From Devosia beringensis (GTDB taxonomy: Bacteria > Pseudomonadota > Alphaproteobacteria > Rhizobiales > Devosiaceae), in contig NZ_CP045422.1 in assembly GCF_014926585.1 (NCBI RefSeq), positions 1,528,501-1,592,500 on the forward strand: a DNA stretch of 64,000 nt, in the 5' to 3' direction. This document shows positions 1 through 9,297 of the stretch, piece by piece. Positions within the stretch are counted from its first letter, which is position 1. Every line of letters begins with the position of its first letter. Both the position numbers and the translations under genes were made by a program. Below the pieces are notes generated by a model. It searched no databases, was not told where the DNA came from, and saw only the letters and a list, made by a program, of their open reading frames with translations.

Positions 1-1110
1 CTGCTGGGCACCTCGATCTTCAACAACAATACCTCGATCATCTCCAAAAAGGCCTATGAGGAAATCGGCGCCGAAGCCTTTGCCACCGATGCCGTCGGCA
101 CCGGACCCTATCAACTGGTCGAGTTCGACCCCGAATTCGGCACGCGGCTGACGCGGCATGATGGCTATTGGGGCGAAAAAGCCAAGATCGCCAATGTCGA
201 ATGTGTCTATATTGCCGATACCACCGCGCGGACGCTGGCACTGCTGGCCGGCAATGTCGACATCATCGAAGCGGTGCGGGCACCGGGCTGGATCGACTCG
301 ATTCTGCAGCGGGATCCGACCCTGATCATCGACATGACCGTGCCGGGCTCATTCAACACACTGCACATCAACCTGACGCGTGAGCCCTTCGACAACCTAC
401 TGGTGCGCCAGGCGCTGATGCATGCCATCGATCGTCCGGCCGTGGCGGCGGCGCTTGCGCCCATGGGCGGCACGATGAACGGCTTGCAGCCGGAATTCTT
501 CCCGGCCGGCTTTGCCACTGAAGACCTGCCCGAAGAACTGCGCTATCCCTATGATCCGGAAAAGGCCCGCGCCTTGCTGGCCGAAGCGGGCTTCCCCGAT
601 GGCATCGTCTTCGACAGCAATTGCAGCCAGCGCGAGGACTATTCGTCCACCATGCTGATCGTGCAGGAGCAGTTACGCGCTGCCGGGTTCAACATGAACC
701 TGATCATCGGGGATCACACGGCCTATCACGCGGATAATCGCTCGGACAAAAACACCCTGGCGATGCACTCATCGAGCTATCCGCCGATCCCCACGCAGAT
801 CTACTTCCAGCAGCTGGCATCGGCTTCGGAAGTCAAGGCCGATGGTTCGGGCGGCGGCAATTACAGCCATTACGGCGTTGCCATGCCCGGTATCGATGAT
901 CTGCTGACCCAAGCGCTCACGGCCAGCGATTACGAGACCTATCTCGACCTCTGCAAGCAGATCGAGCTGCAGGTGCTGCGTGATCTGCCGCTGATCGGGC
1001 TATCAACGCTCGGCTTCACGGCCGTCCGGCGCGCCCAGATCGACCTCGGCTACGAGGTCCAGAGTGGTTACGCCCGCTGGCGTTTCCATCGCGCGACCAA
1101 GACGGTCTGA
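1..1110 (+). CDS. ABC transporter substrate-binding protein, family 5 (peptide type), 5' end missing
   Basis: The C-terminal part of a periplasmic binding protein of the DppA/OppA type; the frame is open from base 1, so the signal peptide and N-terminal lobe lie outside the window. Visible family features are GTGPYQLVEF near the start, the segment with TREPFDNLLVRQALMHAIDR (the lobe that in this family reads 'PFdd.rvRqAl.yAiDr'), and YDPEKARALLAEAGFP. It would deliver peptides, or a chemically similar solute, to the two permeases that follow. The next gene begins about 60 bp downstream in the same direction, so the set is read as one operon. The substrate cannot be told from sequence. Confidence 0.93.
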   Translation: MLGTSIFNNNTSIISKKAYEEIGAEAFATDAVGTGPYQLVEFDPEFGTRLTRHDGYWGEKAKIANVECVYIADTTARTLALLAGNVDIIEAVRAPGWIDSILQRDPTLIIDMTVPGSFNTLHINLTREPFDNLLVRQALMHAIDRPAVAAALAPMGGTMNGLQPEFFPAGFATEDLPEELRYPYDPEKARALLAEAGFPDGIVFDSNCSQREDYSSTMLIVQEQLRAAGFNMNLIIGDHTAYHADNRSDKNTLAMHSSSYPPIPTQIYFQQLASASEVKADGSGGGNYSHYGVAMPGIDDLLTQALTASDYETYLDLCKQIELQVLRDLPLIGLSTLGFTAVRRAQIDLGYEVQSGYARWRFHRATKTV

Positions 1111-1171
1111 TTTTTCCTGCATTCCGGGCCCCTCACTGGGGGCCCGGTCTCTACAAGGCGGTACACGACAA

Positions 1172-2107
1172 ATGGCCAGATATCTGCTGCTTCGCCTGGG
1201 TGATGCGATACCCACATTGTTCCTGGTGCTGACGCTGGTGTTTATCGCCATGCGCATTCTGCCGGGCGATCCGGCCCTAGCGGCCCTTGGCGACGCGGCC
1301 CTGCCCGAGCAGTTGGCCGACTTCCGCGAACGGATGGGCCTCAACGTGCCGCTCTGGCAGCAATATCTCAATTTCATGGGCGGGGTGCTGACGCTCGATC
1401 TTGGGCGTTCACTGCTGACCAATACGCCCGTGCTGACGCTGATCGCGCAGAATCTGCCCTATACGATCGAGCTCACCGCAGCAGCCATGCTGATGGGCAT
1501 TGCCGCCGGCATTCCCATGGGTGTGGTGGCCGCGACCAACCGCAACAAGCTGCCCGATACCGGGGTTCGGCTGTTTTCTCTGATCGGCTATGCCATCCCC
1601 GACTTCTTCCTCGGCGCCATCCTGCTCATCGTATTTTCGCTGAATATGGGCTGGTTCCCGATCAATGGCGCCGGCACCGACTTCGCCAGCCGCCTGCACC
1701 ACATCTTCCTGCCGGCCCTGACCCTGGCTTTCGTCAAGGCCGCCTTTCTGGGGCGTCTTACCCGCACCAGCCTGCTCGAAGTGCTGGGCAAGGACTATGT
1801 CCGCACAGCGCGCGCCAAGGGCGCCAAGGAAAACCGCGTCATCTACCGGCACGGGTTGCGCAATGCCATGCTGCCCATTTCCACCGGCCTGGGGCTGAGC
1901 CTGCTTTCGACGCTGTCAGGCTCGGTGGCCGTCGAGCTGGTGTTCAACCGGCCGGGCATCGGGCGCCTCCTCATCGACGCCATCGCCCAGCGCGACTATG
2001 CGGTGATCCAGGGCGGCGTGCTGGTCTTCGCGGTATTCGTGGTCCTGATCAACCTGTTGATGGACCTTGTCTATGTGATCGTCGATCCACGTGTGCGGGT
2101 GAGCTAA
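1172..2107 (+). CDS. ABC transporter permease, DppB/OppB type
   Basis: A 311-residue inner-membrane permease with about six hydrophobic segments. It opens with the MARYLLLRLGDAIPTLF type of N terminus usual for DppB, followed by RILPGDPA. The cytoplasmic EAA loop, which touches the ATPase, is at about residues 209-228 (RTARAKGAKENRVIYRHGLR). The ATG at 1172 was chosen over an in-frame start 108 bp upstream because homologues begin here and a purine-rich stretch (aaggcgg) lies just before it. It ends 1 bp before the next permease gene, so the two are probably translationally coupled. It works with the following permease as a heterodimeric channel. Confidence 0.95.
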   Translation: MARYLLLRLGDAIPTLFLVLTLVFIAMRILPGDPALAALGDAALPEQLADFRERMGLNVPLWQQYLNFMGGVLTLDLGRSLLTNTPVLTLIAQNLPYTIELTAAAMLMGIAAGIPMGVVAATNRNKLPDTGVRLFSLIGYAIPDFFLGAILLIVFSLNMGWFPINGAGTDFASRLHHIFLPALTLAFVKAAFLGRLTRTSLLEVLGKDYVRTARAKGAKENRVIYRHGLRNAMLPISTGLGLSLLSTLSGSVAVELVFNRPGIGRLLIDAIAQRDYAVIQGGVLVFAVFVVLINLLMDLVYVIVDPRVRVS

Positions 2108-2108
2108 G

Positions 2109-2993
2109 ATGTCAGTCATTTCCGAAGAAACCCGCATCCTGCCGCCTGCCGAACCCGGCTTTTTCGACACGGTCCGCAAGATCCTGCTCGGGCGCCCCGA
2201 GACCGCCTTCGCCACCGCCATGATCGTCGTCTTCGTCATCGTGGCAGCCTTGGCTCCCTGGATCGCGCCCTATGATCCGCTGGCGCAATCGGTGCTCAAG
2301 ATCAACCGACTGCCAAGCCAGGAAAACTGGCTCGGTACCGACCAGTTCGGCCGCGATGTGTTAAGCCGGCTGATCTACGGCTCGCGCAACTCACTGCTGT
2401 TCGGCTTCATTTCCCCGGTGCTGGCCGCCATATTCGGCACCATGCTGGGCGTGATTGCCGGCTATTTCGGCGGCACGATCGACCGGCTGATCTCGCGCCT
2501 GATCGACCTGCTGCTGGCCTTTCCTGAACTGTTGCTCGCCATTCTGATCGCCGCCGTCTTGGGTGGCGGATTCTGGAACATCATCGCGGTGATCACCGTC
2601 GCCTTCATTCCCGGCTTTGCCCGGGTGGCGCGGGCGCAGACGCTCTCGATCAAACAGGAGCCCTTTGTCGAGGCAGCGATTGCCGTAGGCGTGCGCACCC
2701 CGGTCATCATCTTCCGCCACATCATCCCCAATATCATGGCGCCCATCGTCGCCCTGATGACGCTGTGGGTTGCCTCCGCCATCCGCATCGAGGCCTCGCT
2801 TAGCTTTTTGGGCATCGGTACGCGGGCGCCCAATCCGAGCTGGGGCAACATCATCCGCGATGGGCTCAACAGCCTCTTCGGTTCGCCCTGGCCGATCATC
2901 GGCGCCGGTATCGCCATTACCCTTGTGGTGCTGTCTTTCAACCTGGTTGGCGATGCGGTGCGTGATGCACTCGATCCCTCAACCGCGCGCTAG
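2109..2993 (+). CDS. ABC transporter permease, DppC/OppC type
   Basis: A 294-residue inner-membrane permease, partner of the preceding gene. It has a cytoplasmic N-terminal stretch, a first membrane helix at about residues 36-56, then the family signature NWLGTDQFGRDVLSRLIYG, and an EAA loop at about residues 187-207 (EAAIAVGVRTPVIIFRHIIP). Length and order of elements are typical of DppC. It starts 2 bp after the upstream stop codon and ends 9 bp before the ATPase gene, which has a good aggagg ribosome-binding site overlapping the end of this gene. Confidence 0.95.
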   Translation: MSVISEETRILPPAEPGFFDTVRKILLGRPETAFATAMIVVFVIVAALAPWIAPYDPLAQSVLKINRLPSQENWLGTDQFGRDVLSRLIYGSRNSLLFGFISPVLAAIFGTMLGVIAGYFGGTIDRLISRLIDLLLAFPELLLAILIAAVLGGGFWNIIAVITVAFIPGFARVARAQTLSIKQEPFVEAAIAVGVRTPVIIFRHIIPNIMAPIVALMTLWVASAIRIEASLSFLGIGTRAPNPSWGNIIRDGLNSLFGSPWPIIGAGIAITLVVLSFNLVGDAVRDALDPSTAR

Positions 2994-3002
2994 GAGGACA
3001 GC

Positions 3003-4874
3003 ATGGCTGCCATGAGCACTGTCACCGCCGAACACATGCATGCCGAAGCCGCACCCGCCGCCGTCCTGTCGGTGCGCGACCTCAAGACCGCGTTCAACAC
3101 CACGCGGGGCTGGGTGGAGATCGTCAAGGGCATCAGTTTTGACATTGGCGCCCGGGAAACCGTCGCCGTGGTGGGGGAGTCGGGGTCGGGCAAATCCGTC
3201 ACGGCGCTCTCGATAATGCGCCTGCTCGATCCGGCCATGAGCCGTGTCGAGGGCTCGGTCAAGCTGGCCGGACGTGAACTGCTCCAGCTGGCGCCCGGCG
3301 AGATGCGGACCATTCGTGGCCGCCAGATGGGCATGATCTTCCAGGAGGCCATGACCAGTCTCAATCCGCTGCAGACCATCGGCCAGCAGATCGCCGAGGT
3401 CCTGACCATTCATGGCCTGCATTCGGGGCAGGCAGCCTATAAGGAGGCCGAACGGCTGCTCGAGCGGGTGCGTATTCCGGGCGCAGCGTCCCGGCTCAAG
3501 GACTTTCCGCATGCACTATCGGGCGGCATGCGGCAGCGCGTGATGATCGCCATGGCGCTGGCCTGCAAGCCGCAGTTGCTGATTGCCGACGAACCGACAA
3601 CGGCGCTCGACGTCACCATCCAGGCCCAGATCCTGCAGCTGATCAAGCAGCTGCAGCAGGAAGAGGGAATGGGCGTGCTGTTCATCACCCATGACATGGG
3701 CGTGGTCGCCGAGGTGGCGGACCGGACTGTCGTGATGCTGCAGGGTAAGGCGGTGGAGTCCGACAGTACCGAGGTCATTTTCGCCAATGCGCAGAACCCC
3801 TATACACGGGCGCTGATCGCCGCGGTGCCCAGACTGGGCGAAGGCAGCCAGAACGGGCCGCAGCATTTCCCCATCCTCGATCGCGCCACTGGTCTGCTGT
3901 CGGCAGTGCGTGAGCGCCCCGACACGGTGCGCCAGGGTGGCGATCCTGTGCTGCGGGTGCGTGACCTAGTCAAGCGCTTCGATATTCCGGGCGGCCTGTT
4001 CAGCGGTCCCGCGGGCCGGGTTCACGCCGTCGAGAACGTCAGCTTTGATCTGCGCGCTGGGGAGACCCTGTCGCTCGTCGGGGAATCCGGGTGCGGCAAG
4101 TCGACGACCGGCCGCGCCATCATGCGCCTGATCGAACCGCAAAGCGGCGAGATCAGCATCGAAGGCACAGATATCAGGGCGCTGGACAAGGATCGTATGC
4201 GCGCCATGCGCAAGCACATCCAGATGATCTTCCAGGATCCCTATGCCAGCCTCAACCCGCGCATGAATATCGGCGACGCCATCGCCGAGCCTTTTCTAAC
4301 GCACAAGATGGGCACCAAAGCCCAGGCGCGCGACAAGGCAATGGATCTGCTCGAGCGGGTCGGCCTCAGCGCCGACATGGCAAGCCGCTACCCCTCCCAG
4401 TTCTCAGGCGGCCAGCGACAGCGCATCTGCATTGCCCGGGCGCTGTCGCTTGAACCCAAGGTGATCGTTGCCGATGAAAGCGTCTCGGCGCTCGACGTGT
4501 CGATCAAGGCCCAGGTGGTCAACCTGATGATGGATCTGCAGGAGCAGTTTGGCCTGTCCTACCTGTTCATCTCGCACGACATGGCCGTGGTCGAGCGCAT
4601 CAGCCACCAGGTGGCCGTGATGTATCTCGGGGAGATCGTCGAGAAGGGGCCGGTAGCTGCCGTGTTTGGCAATCCGCAGCACCCCTATACCAAGCGGCTG
4701 ATGGCCGCCGTGCCGGTGCCCGATCCTGCCCGGCGCAATCAGGTGCGCCCGGTCAGCAATGACGAGATCAAGAGCACTATCCGCCCCGTCGACTTCATCT
4801 CGCCCGAACGCCAGTATCGCGAGATTTCGCCGGGCCACACCGTGCAGGTTTGGGGTGACGACTGGAAGGTCTGA
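3003..4874 (+). CDS. Fused double ATP-binding protein of peptide ABC transporter (DppD-DppF fusion, GsiA-like)
   Basis: A 623-residue protein with two complete ABC ATPase modules in one chain. The first has Walker A GESGSGKS at residues 58-65, signature LSGGM at 172-176, Walker B LLIADEP at 192-198 and switch His230. The second has Walker A GESGCGKS at 360-367, signature SGGQ at 468-471, Walker B ending DES (around 487-493; the usual Pro after DE is Ser) and His525. Each half is followed by the oligopeptide-transporter C-terminal region ([24 protein letters not shown]). It energises the two permeases encoded immediately upstream. Such fusions replace the separate DppD and DppF proteins in many alphaproteobacteria. 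Confidence 0.96.
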   Translation: MAAMSTVTAEHMHAEAAPAAVLSVRDLKTAFNTTRGWVEIVKGISFDIGARETVAVVGESGSGKSVTALSIMRLLDPAMSRVEGSVKLAGRELLQLAPGEMRTIRGRQMGMIFQEAMTSLNPLQTIGQQIAEVLTIHGLHSGQAAYKEAERLLERVRIPGAASRLKDFPHALSGGMRQRVMIAMALACKPQLLIADEPTTALDVTIQAQILQLIKQLQQEEGMGVLFITHDMGVVAEVADRTVVMLQGKAVESDSTEVIFANAQNPYTRALIAAVPRLGEGSQNGPQHFPILDRATGLLSAVRERPDTVRQGGDPVLRVRDLVKRFDIPGGLFSGPAGRVHAVENVSFDLRAGETLSLVGESGCGKSTTGRAIMRLIEPQSGEISIEGTDIRALDKDRMRAMRKHIQMIFQDPYASLNPRMNIGDAIAEPFLTHKMGTKAQARDKAMDLLERVGLSADMASRYPSQFSGGQRQRICIARALSLEPKVIVADESVSALDVSIKAQVVNLMMDLQEQFGLSYLFISHDMAVVERISHQVAVMYLGEIVEKGPVAAVFGNPQHPYTKRLMAAVPVPDPARRNQVRPVSNDEIKSTIRPVDFISPERQYREISPGHTVQVWGDDWKV

Positions 4875-4920
4875 CCCGCCCGCCCCTGCCCTCGCTATTG
4901 TTTCAAGAAGGACTGATCTC

Positions 4921-5910
4921 ATGAGTTTCCAAGCCCTCGTCACCACCAAAAGCGATGACGGCCGTGTCGTCTCCGGCGTTGAAACGCTGACGGATGACCG
5001 GCTGCCCGAAGGCAATGTGACGGTCGATGTGGAATGGGCGGGGCTCAACTACAAGGACGGGCTTTGTCTGACGGGCGCCGGTGGCCTGGTGCGCACCTAT
5101 CCCCATGTCGCCGGCATAGACTTTGCCGGCACTGTCGCCGATAGCCAGGACGATCGCTACAGCAAGGGCGACCAGGTGGTGCTCACCGGTTGGCGCGTCG
5201 GTGAAAGCCATTGGGGTGGCTATACCCAGCGCGCCCGCGTCAATGCCGACTGGCTGGTGCCCCTGCCCAAGGGCCTAACTACCCGCGATGCCATGATGGT
5301 GGGCACGGCCGGGCTCACCGCCATGCTGGCCATCAACCGCCTCGAGGCCGCCGGGCTAACGCCGCAAAGCGGCGATGTGCTGGTGACCGGCGCCGCGGGC
5401 GGCGTGGGCACGATCGCCCTGTCGCTGCTGGGCGCCCTTGGCTACCAGTCGGTGGCCCTGTCCGGTCGGCCCGAGCATGCCGATCGGCTCAAGGCGCTGG
5501 GCGCCAGCGCTGTGCTGGCCCGCGACGAGTTCCTCGCCCAGCCCGACAAGCCGCTGGAATCGGCGCGCTGGGCAGCCGCTATCGACAGCGTGGGCGGCAA
5601 GATCCTGGCCAAGCTGCTCAAGCAGGTCAAATATGGCGGCGGAGTCGCGGCCATCGGCAATGCGGCGGGTATCGAGCTTGAGACCAATGTGCTGCCCTTC
5701 CTGTTGCGGGCGGTGACGCTGATCGGCATTGACAGCGTCATGCAGCCCTATGATGTGCGCGTCGCCGCTTGGTCGCGCCTGGCGCAAAGCCTTGATCTGG
5801 CGGCATATGCCGATCTGATCGAGGAAATCGGCATTGAAGAGCTGCCCGAGGCGGCCGGCCGGATCCTGGACGGAAAGGTCAAAGGCCGCGTCCTGGTCCG
5901 GACACGCTAG
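4921..5910 (+). CDS. Acrylyl-CoA reductase / YhdH-type NADPH:quinone oxidoreductase
   Basis: A 329-residue zinc-independent medium-chain dehydrogenase of the YhdH/AcuI group. Markers are NYKD at residues 43-46, the substrate-domain segment PHVAGIDFAGTV, and the NADPH loop TGAAGGVG at about 156-163. Family members reduce acrylyl-CoA to propionyl-CoA, or act on quinone-like substrates; which applies here is not visible. The ATG at 4921 is preceded by aaggac and matches the length of homologues (about 325-330 residues); a longer in-frame extension overlaps the ATPase gene and was rejected. A dehydrogenase gene follows 4 bp later, so the two are probably co-transcribed. Confidence 0.9.
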   Translation: MSFQALVTTKSDDGRVVSGVETLTDDRLPEGNVTVDVEWAGLNYKDGLCLTGAGGLVRTYPHVAGIDFAGTVADSQDDRYSKGDQVVLTGWRVGESHWGGYTQRARVNADWLVPLPKGLTTRDAMMVGTAGLTAMLAINRLEAAGLTPQSGDVLVTGAAGGVGTIALSLLGALGYQSVALSGRPEHADRLKALGASAVLARDEFLAQPDKPLESARWAAAIDSVGGKILAKLLKQVKYGGGVAAIGNAAGIELETNVLPFLLRAVTLIGIDSVMQPYDVRVAAWSRLAQSLDLAAYADLIEEIGIEELPEAAGRILDGKVKGRVLVRTR

Positions 5911-5914
5911 TCCC

Positions 5915-6868
5915 ATGGGGCTGGTGATTGTCCACCAATATGGCGAGAGCCTCGCGGTATCGGTGGCAGCAGGGCTGCCGCCGGGCGTGGGCTTCCATGC
6001 GCTTGGCGACAGGCCCGAAACGGGCTGGCAGATTCCGGACGGGGCCGAGGTGCTGCTGGTCAACCAGGACAGCAAGGTGGTGGGCCTGCACAAGGATATG
6101 CCAGCCCCGCCGGGCTGGCCGTTCAACCTCAAATGGGTGCATCTGCGATCCACCGGCATCGACAAGTATCCAGCCTGGATTTTCGAGGTGCCCAAGGTCA
6201 CCGTGACGCGGGGGGGCTATGCCGTGCCGATCGCGGAATATGTGATGGCCGCCATGCTGAGTTTTGCCAAGCAGATCCCGCAGATCTGGGCCAACAATCC
6301 GGCCGAATGGCACCAGCACAAGCTGGCGAGCCTGCATGGGCTGACCCTGGGGATTATCGGCTTTGGCGAGATCGGCAAGGCGATTGCCCAGCGCGCTCTG
6401 CCCTTCGGCATGTCGGTGATCGGCACCCGGCGTTCGCCTGGCCCAAGCGGCATGGATGGCGTCGATATCGTGCCGCTGACCTCCTTGCTGCGGCGCTCGG
6501 ACCATATCGTGGTCTGCACGCCGTTGACGGTCGAAACCCGCGGCCTGCTGGACCAGGCGGCCTTTGCCGTCACCAAGCCGGGTGCCCATCTCATCAATGT
6601 GGGGCGCGGCCCGGTGATCGTTACGGCGGCGTTGCGCAACGCGCTCGACACCACATTGGGCGGCGCCACGCTCGACGTGAGCGATCCCGAGCCGCCGCCG
6701 AACGGGCATTGGCTCTATAGGCATTCCAAGGTGCGACTGTCGCCGCATATTTCAGGCAATTCGCCCGAGACGCGGGAGCGCATAACCGCCTTCTTTTTGG
6801 ACAATCTGGATCGTTACTGGCAGGGCCAAGAGCTTCTGGGCGTCGTGGACAAGGCGATGCCCTACTGA
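5915..6868 (+). CDS. D-isomer-specific 2-hydroxyacid dehydrogenase family protein
   Basis: A 317-residue NAD(P)-dependent dehydrogenase. The Rossmann loop GFGEIG is at residues 149-154, and the expected catalytic set is present: Arg231 in NVGRG, Glu259 in SDPEP and His278 in LSPHISG. The N-terminal part is shorter and less conserved than in phosphoglycerate dehydrogenases, as in GhrA-like or other small 2-ketoacid reductases. The start is 4 bp after the upstream stop codon. It probably reduces a 2-oxoacid; the substrate is unknown. It is the last core gene before the accessory island. Confidence 0.88.
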   Translation: MGLVIVHQYGESLAVSVAAGLPPGVGFHALGDRPETGWQIPDGAEVLLVNQDSKVVGLHKDMPAPPGWPFNLKWVHLRSTGIDKYPAWIFEVPKVTVTRGGYAVPIAEYVMAAMLSFAKQIPQIWANNPAEWHQHKLASLHGLTLGIIGFGEIGKAIAQRALPFGMSVIGTRRSPGPSGMDGVDIVPLTSLLRRSDHIVVCTPLTVETRGLLDQAAFAVTKPGAHLINVGRGPVIVTAALRNALDTTLGGATLDVSDPEPPPNGHWLYRHSKVRLSPHISGNSPETRERITAFFLDNLDRYWQGQELLGVVDKAMPY

Positions 6869-7091
6869 ACGGTCGACTCGGACGGCAGTCACAACCAACC
6901 ACCTTAACGAAACCCCTCGTGCCGATTCAGCTCAAATGTCGAGGCGCGGGGCGGCGATGCCGCGGTGCACTAACTGTCGCGGAAGTTCGACAAGTGGGAA
7001 AGCACTCATTTCCGCCTAAGCTAGTTGACGTACGACCTGATCGACATCGGATTCGCCGAAGACAAAGCTCCGGATACTTAGGTATGCGCGC
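6869..7091. other. Intergenic junction between core genes and IS element
   Basis: No convincing gene. A 62-codon open frame at 6919-7107 is rich in Arg and runs into the IS end, so it is not accepted. No tRNA-like or terminator-like structure was seen. It is the left edge of the accessory island. Confidence 0.5.
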
Positions 7092-7154
7092 TGACGTGAG
7101 CCCTTAGATCTCCTCCAAAAATGAGTAGAGTCCGTCCATTAAAGGAGACGGACA

Positions 7155-7421
7155 ATGAAGGCTTCGCGGTTCAGCGAGGAACAGATTATCGGCATGATCA
7201 AGGAGCAGGAGGCCGGGATGCCGACTGCCGATGTGTGCCGCAAGCATGGCGTGAGCAGCGCGACGTTTTACAAGTACAAGGCCAAGTTCGGCGGCATGGA
7301 CGTCAGCGAGGCACGGCGGCTCAAGGTCCTGGAAGACGAGAACGCCCGGCTCAAGAAGCTGTTGGCCGAGGCGATGCTGGACAACGCCATGCTCAAGGAT
7401 CTCAGCACAAAAAAATGGTAA
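7155..7421 (+). CDS. IS3-family transposase OrfA (helix-turn-helix)
   Basis: An 88-residue OrfA. It has an N-terminal helix-turn-helix (FSEEQIIGMIKEQEAG, then CRKHGVSSATFYKYKAKFGG) and a C-terminal leucine-zipper-like helix ([17 protein letters not shown]). It binds the IS ends. A run of seven A (7409-7415) just before the stop codon is a classic -1 slippage site: OrfB lies in the -1 frame and its ATG overlaps the end of this gene. The start is preceded by aaaggagacgg. About 80% similar by eye to the OrfA of the second IS in this window. Confidence 0.93.
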   Translation: MKASRFSEEQIIGMIKEQEAGMPTADVCRKHGVSSATFYKYKAKFGGMDVSEARRLKVLEDENARLKKLLAEAMLDNAMLKDLSTKKW

Positions 7422-8350
7422 CGCCCGCCGTCAGGCGAGAAGCCGTGGCTTACCTCTGCGAGGCCTTCGCGGTGAGCCAGCGTCGGGCGTGTTCGGTGAT
7501 CGGGGTTGATCGAACATCGGTGCGTCATGTGAGCACGCGATCCGATGATCAGGCCGTTCGGGCACGGCTGCGCGAACTGGCGGCCGTGCGCCGCCGGTTC
7601 GGCTATCGCCGGCTGCATGTGCTGTTGGATCGGGAGGGGATCATGCTCAACCACAAGAAGCTGCGTCGGATCTATGCCGAGGAACGGCTGCAGGTTCGCC
7701 GTCGCGGCGGCCGCAAAAGAGCCTTGGGTACACGGGCGCCCATGGTCCTGCCGTCAGGTCCGAACCAGCGTTGGTCCCTCGATTTTGTCAGCGATGCGCT
7801 GACCGATGGTCGACGCTTCCGCATCCTGTGCATTGTCGATGACTATACCAGGGAATGCCTCTGCCTGATCGCCGATACATCGCTGTCCGGGCTTCGGGTG
7901 GCGCGAGAACTGGATCTGCTCATGGTCCAGCGTGGCCGACCGCACACTGTGGTCAGTGACAACGGGACGGAACTGACCAGTATGGCAATCCTGCGCTGGA
8001 GCCAGGATCGGCGGATTGAATGGCACTACACCGCGCCCGGCAAGCCGACACAGAACGCGTTCGTGGAGAGCTTCAACGGCCGGCTGCGTGACGAACTGCT
8101 CAACGAGACCCTGTTCACCTCATTGGCACACGCCAGGTTCAACCTGGCGGCCTGGAAGGAGGACTACAACACAGTCAGACCACATGGCAGCCTTGGCAAT
8201 CTGCCGCCGGCCATCTACGCAAAACTCAACGCTCCCGGCATGCAATGGGACGGAGCGCTTGAGCAACTGGGGAGCACCGCGCTCCCTCCCATTGCACCAC
8301 CGAGCCCGAAAGGCTCAAACGACGAAAGGACTCTGCTCTCGGCTGGATGA
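7415..8350 (+). CDS. IS3-family transposase OrfB (DDE integrase)
   Basis: A 311-residue integrase-like catalytic subunit, starting at an ATG inside the A7 slippery region. It has the IS3 HTH_21 region ([16 protein letters not shown]) and the rve catalytic core: D in WSLDFVSD, D in VSDNGTELT, and E in [16 protein letters not shown], the DDE triad with the usual 35-residue spacing between the last D and E. It is probably made mainly as an OrfAB fusion by -1 frameshifting. It looks intact, so the element may still be active. Confidence 0.93.
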   Translation: MVTPAVRREAVAYLCEAFAVSQRRACSVIGVDRTSVRHVSTRSDDQAVRARLRELAAVRRRFGYRRLHVLLDREGIMLNHKKLRRIYAEERLQVRRRGGRKRALGTRAPMVLPSGPNQRWSLDFVSDALTDGRRFRILCIVDDYTRECLCLIADTSLSGLRVARELDLLMVQRGRPHTVVSDNGTELTSMAILRWSQDRRIEWHYTAPGKPTQNAFVESFNGRLRDELLNETLFTSLAHARFNLAAWKEDYNTVRPHGSLGNLPPAIYAKLNAPGMQWDGALEQLGSTALPPIAPPSPKGSNDERTLLSAG

Positions 8351-8412
8351 AGTCGGGGGCTCACGTCATCCCGCTCACTCCCGTGAACCAAGGCGCTCCG
8401 GCCTGACGCACG

Positions 8413-9297
8413 CTAACTGCGGATCGCTGCCTCAAAATCGATGGCAATTCCAGCGGCCGACATTTCGCGGGCCAGCTCGTTTTTCCAGCCCGGCTGGTGG
8501 CTAATGTAAACGACACCCTGATAGTCAGACGGTCGCTCGACACCAGGGCCGAGAAGAACAACCACGCGCTCCGCTGGAAGCTGGGACAGGAAGAAACCAA
8601 GCTCAAAGATCACGTTCTGCCTCGCTCGCGGCGATAGGCTAGCTGAGTCCCGACCGCCCACGTCATCGCCGGTCATGAGGACAACGGCAAAGTCGGCGGT
8701 TGCGGCAGTCTCGATGAACTTGGTTATGATCGTCCGCCCTGCGTTGACCTGCTCGTGCAGAATGACCGGCAGTGTGCCGACGCGCGTGAGGTAGAGCGCC
8801 AGCTCGTTTTTGGCTGCGTCATTCGTCCCGTGAACGATGAAAACGCGAGCGCGCTCAACCGGCCTCGGCGGTTCGGGTGCCGCGACGGCTCGGCGGAAAC
8901 CATTAGCGGTCGCCCATTGAATTAGATCGGCGTCCTTAACTGCCCAATGAGTACGGTTGTCTTCCCAATCGTGGTCGAAACCAAGCTCTCGACGGTGTTC
9001 GAAGACGGTCGCAGTGGGGATTGGGTCAAAGCTCTCGTCAACCCTGAAACGAAAATGGACGTCCCCGCTGTCAATCAGAAGATCAGTGAGCCAAGCAATT
9101 CTGGCCGGGTTTTCAGCGCCTTTTTCGAACCCTAGCAACACTGGAAATGCTCGAAGAGCTTCGAAGGCGACCATGTCTTTCGCAGCGTACTCCCGCTGCT
9201 GCCAGACGCCCGTGTACTCTAGTACGCGGGCCAGCTCCATCTGAGAGCCTCCCGGATTCCAAGGCTCGTCATTGCCCCGCATAATCAGATTGTACAC
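8413..9297 (-). CDS. TIR-like nucleotide-binding domain protein (CAP12/PF10137 type)
   Basis: A 294-residue protein with an unrecognised N-terminal domain (about 1-145) and a C-terminal TIR-like domain from residue 151. The TIR family signature is clear: RVFIVHGTNDAAKNELALYL, ILHEQVNAGRTIITKFIE, AVVLMTGDDVG, RARQNVIFELGFF and PSDYQGVVYI. Glu232 in FELGFF sits where TIR NAD-hydrolases carry their catalytic Glu (inference). In this family TIR domains act as NAD+-cleaving effectors in cyclic-nucleotide-triggered immunity, but no cyclase lies beside it here. The start is GTG at 9297 with ggagg upstream; internal ATG codons (residues 6 and 20) are alternatives. It faces the IS and lies in the accessory island. 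Confidence 0.82.
   Translation of the reverse strand: MYNLIMRGNDEPWNPGGSQMELARVLEYTGVWQQREYAAKDMVAFEALRAFPVLLGFEKGAENPARIAWLTDLLIDSGDVHFRFRVDESFDPIPTATVFEHRRELGFDHDWEDNRTHWAVKDADLIQWATANGFRRAVAAPEPPRPVERARVFIVHGTNDAAKNELALYLTRVGTLPVILHEQVNAGRTIITKFIETAATADFAVVLMTGDDVGGRDSASLSPRARQNVIFELGFFLSQLPAERVVVLLGPGVERPSDYQGVVYISHQPGWKNELAREMSAAGIAIDFEAAIRS

Larger units (their letters stand above)
7092..8368 (+). mobile_element. IS3-family insertion sequence (IS407-like), copy 1
   Basis: A 1277-bp element bounded by 12-bp perfect terminal inverted repeats: TGACGTGAGCCC at 7092-7103 and its complement at 8357-8368. Imperfect matching continues inward (both ends reach a shared agagtcc about 35 bp in). 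It begins TG and ends CA, as IS3 elements do, and carries orfA and orfB joined by an A7 slippery run. The 4 bp flanking the two ends (gcgc and tccc) do not match, so no target duplication is visible; one flank may have been deleted or recombined. Confidence 0.88.

Noticed and set aside
7121..7414. Extension of orfB upstream through the orfA region
   Set aside because: This part overlaps orfA in another frame; IS3 elements express OrfB by frameshifting or from its own ATG.
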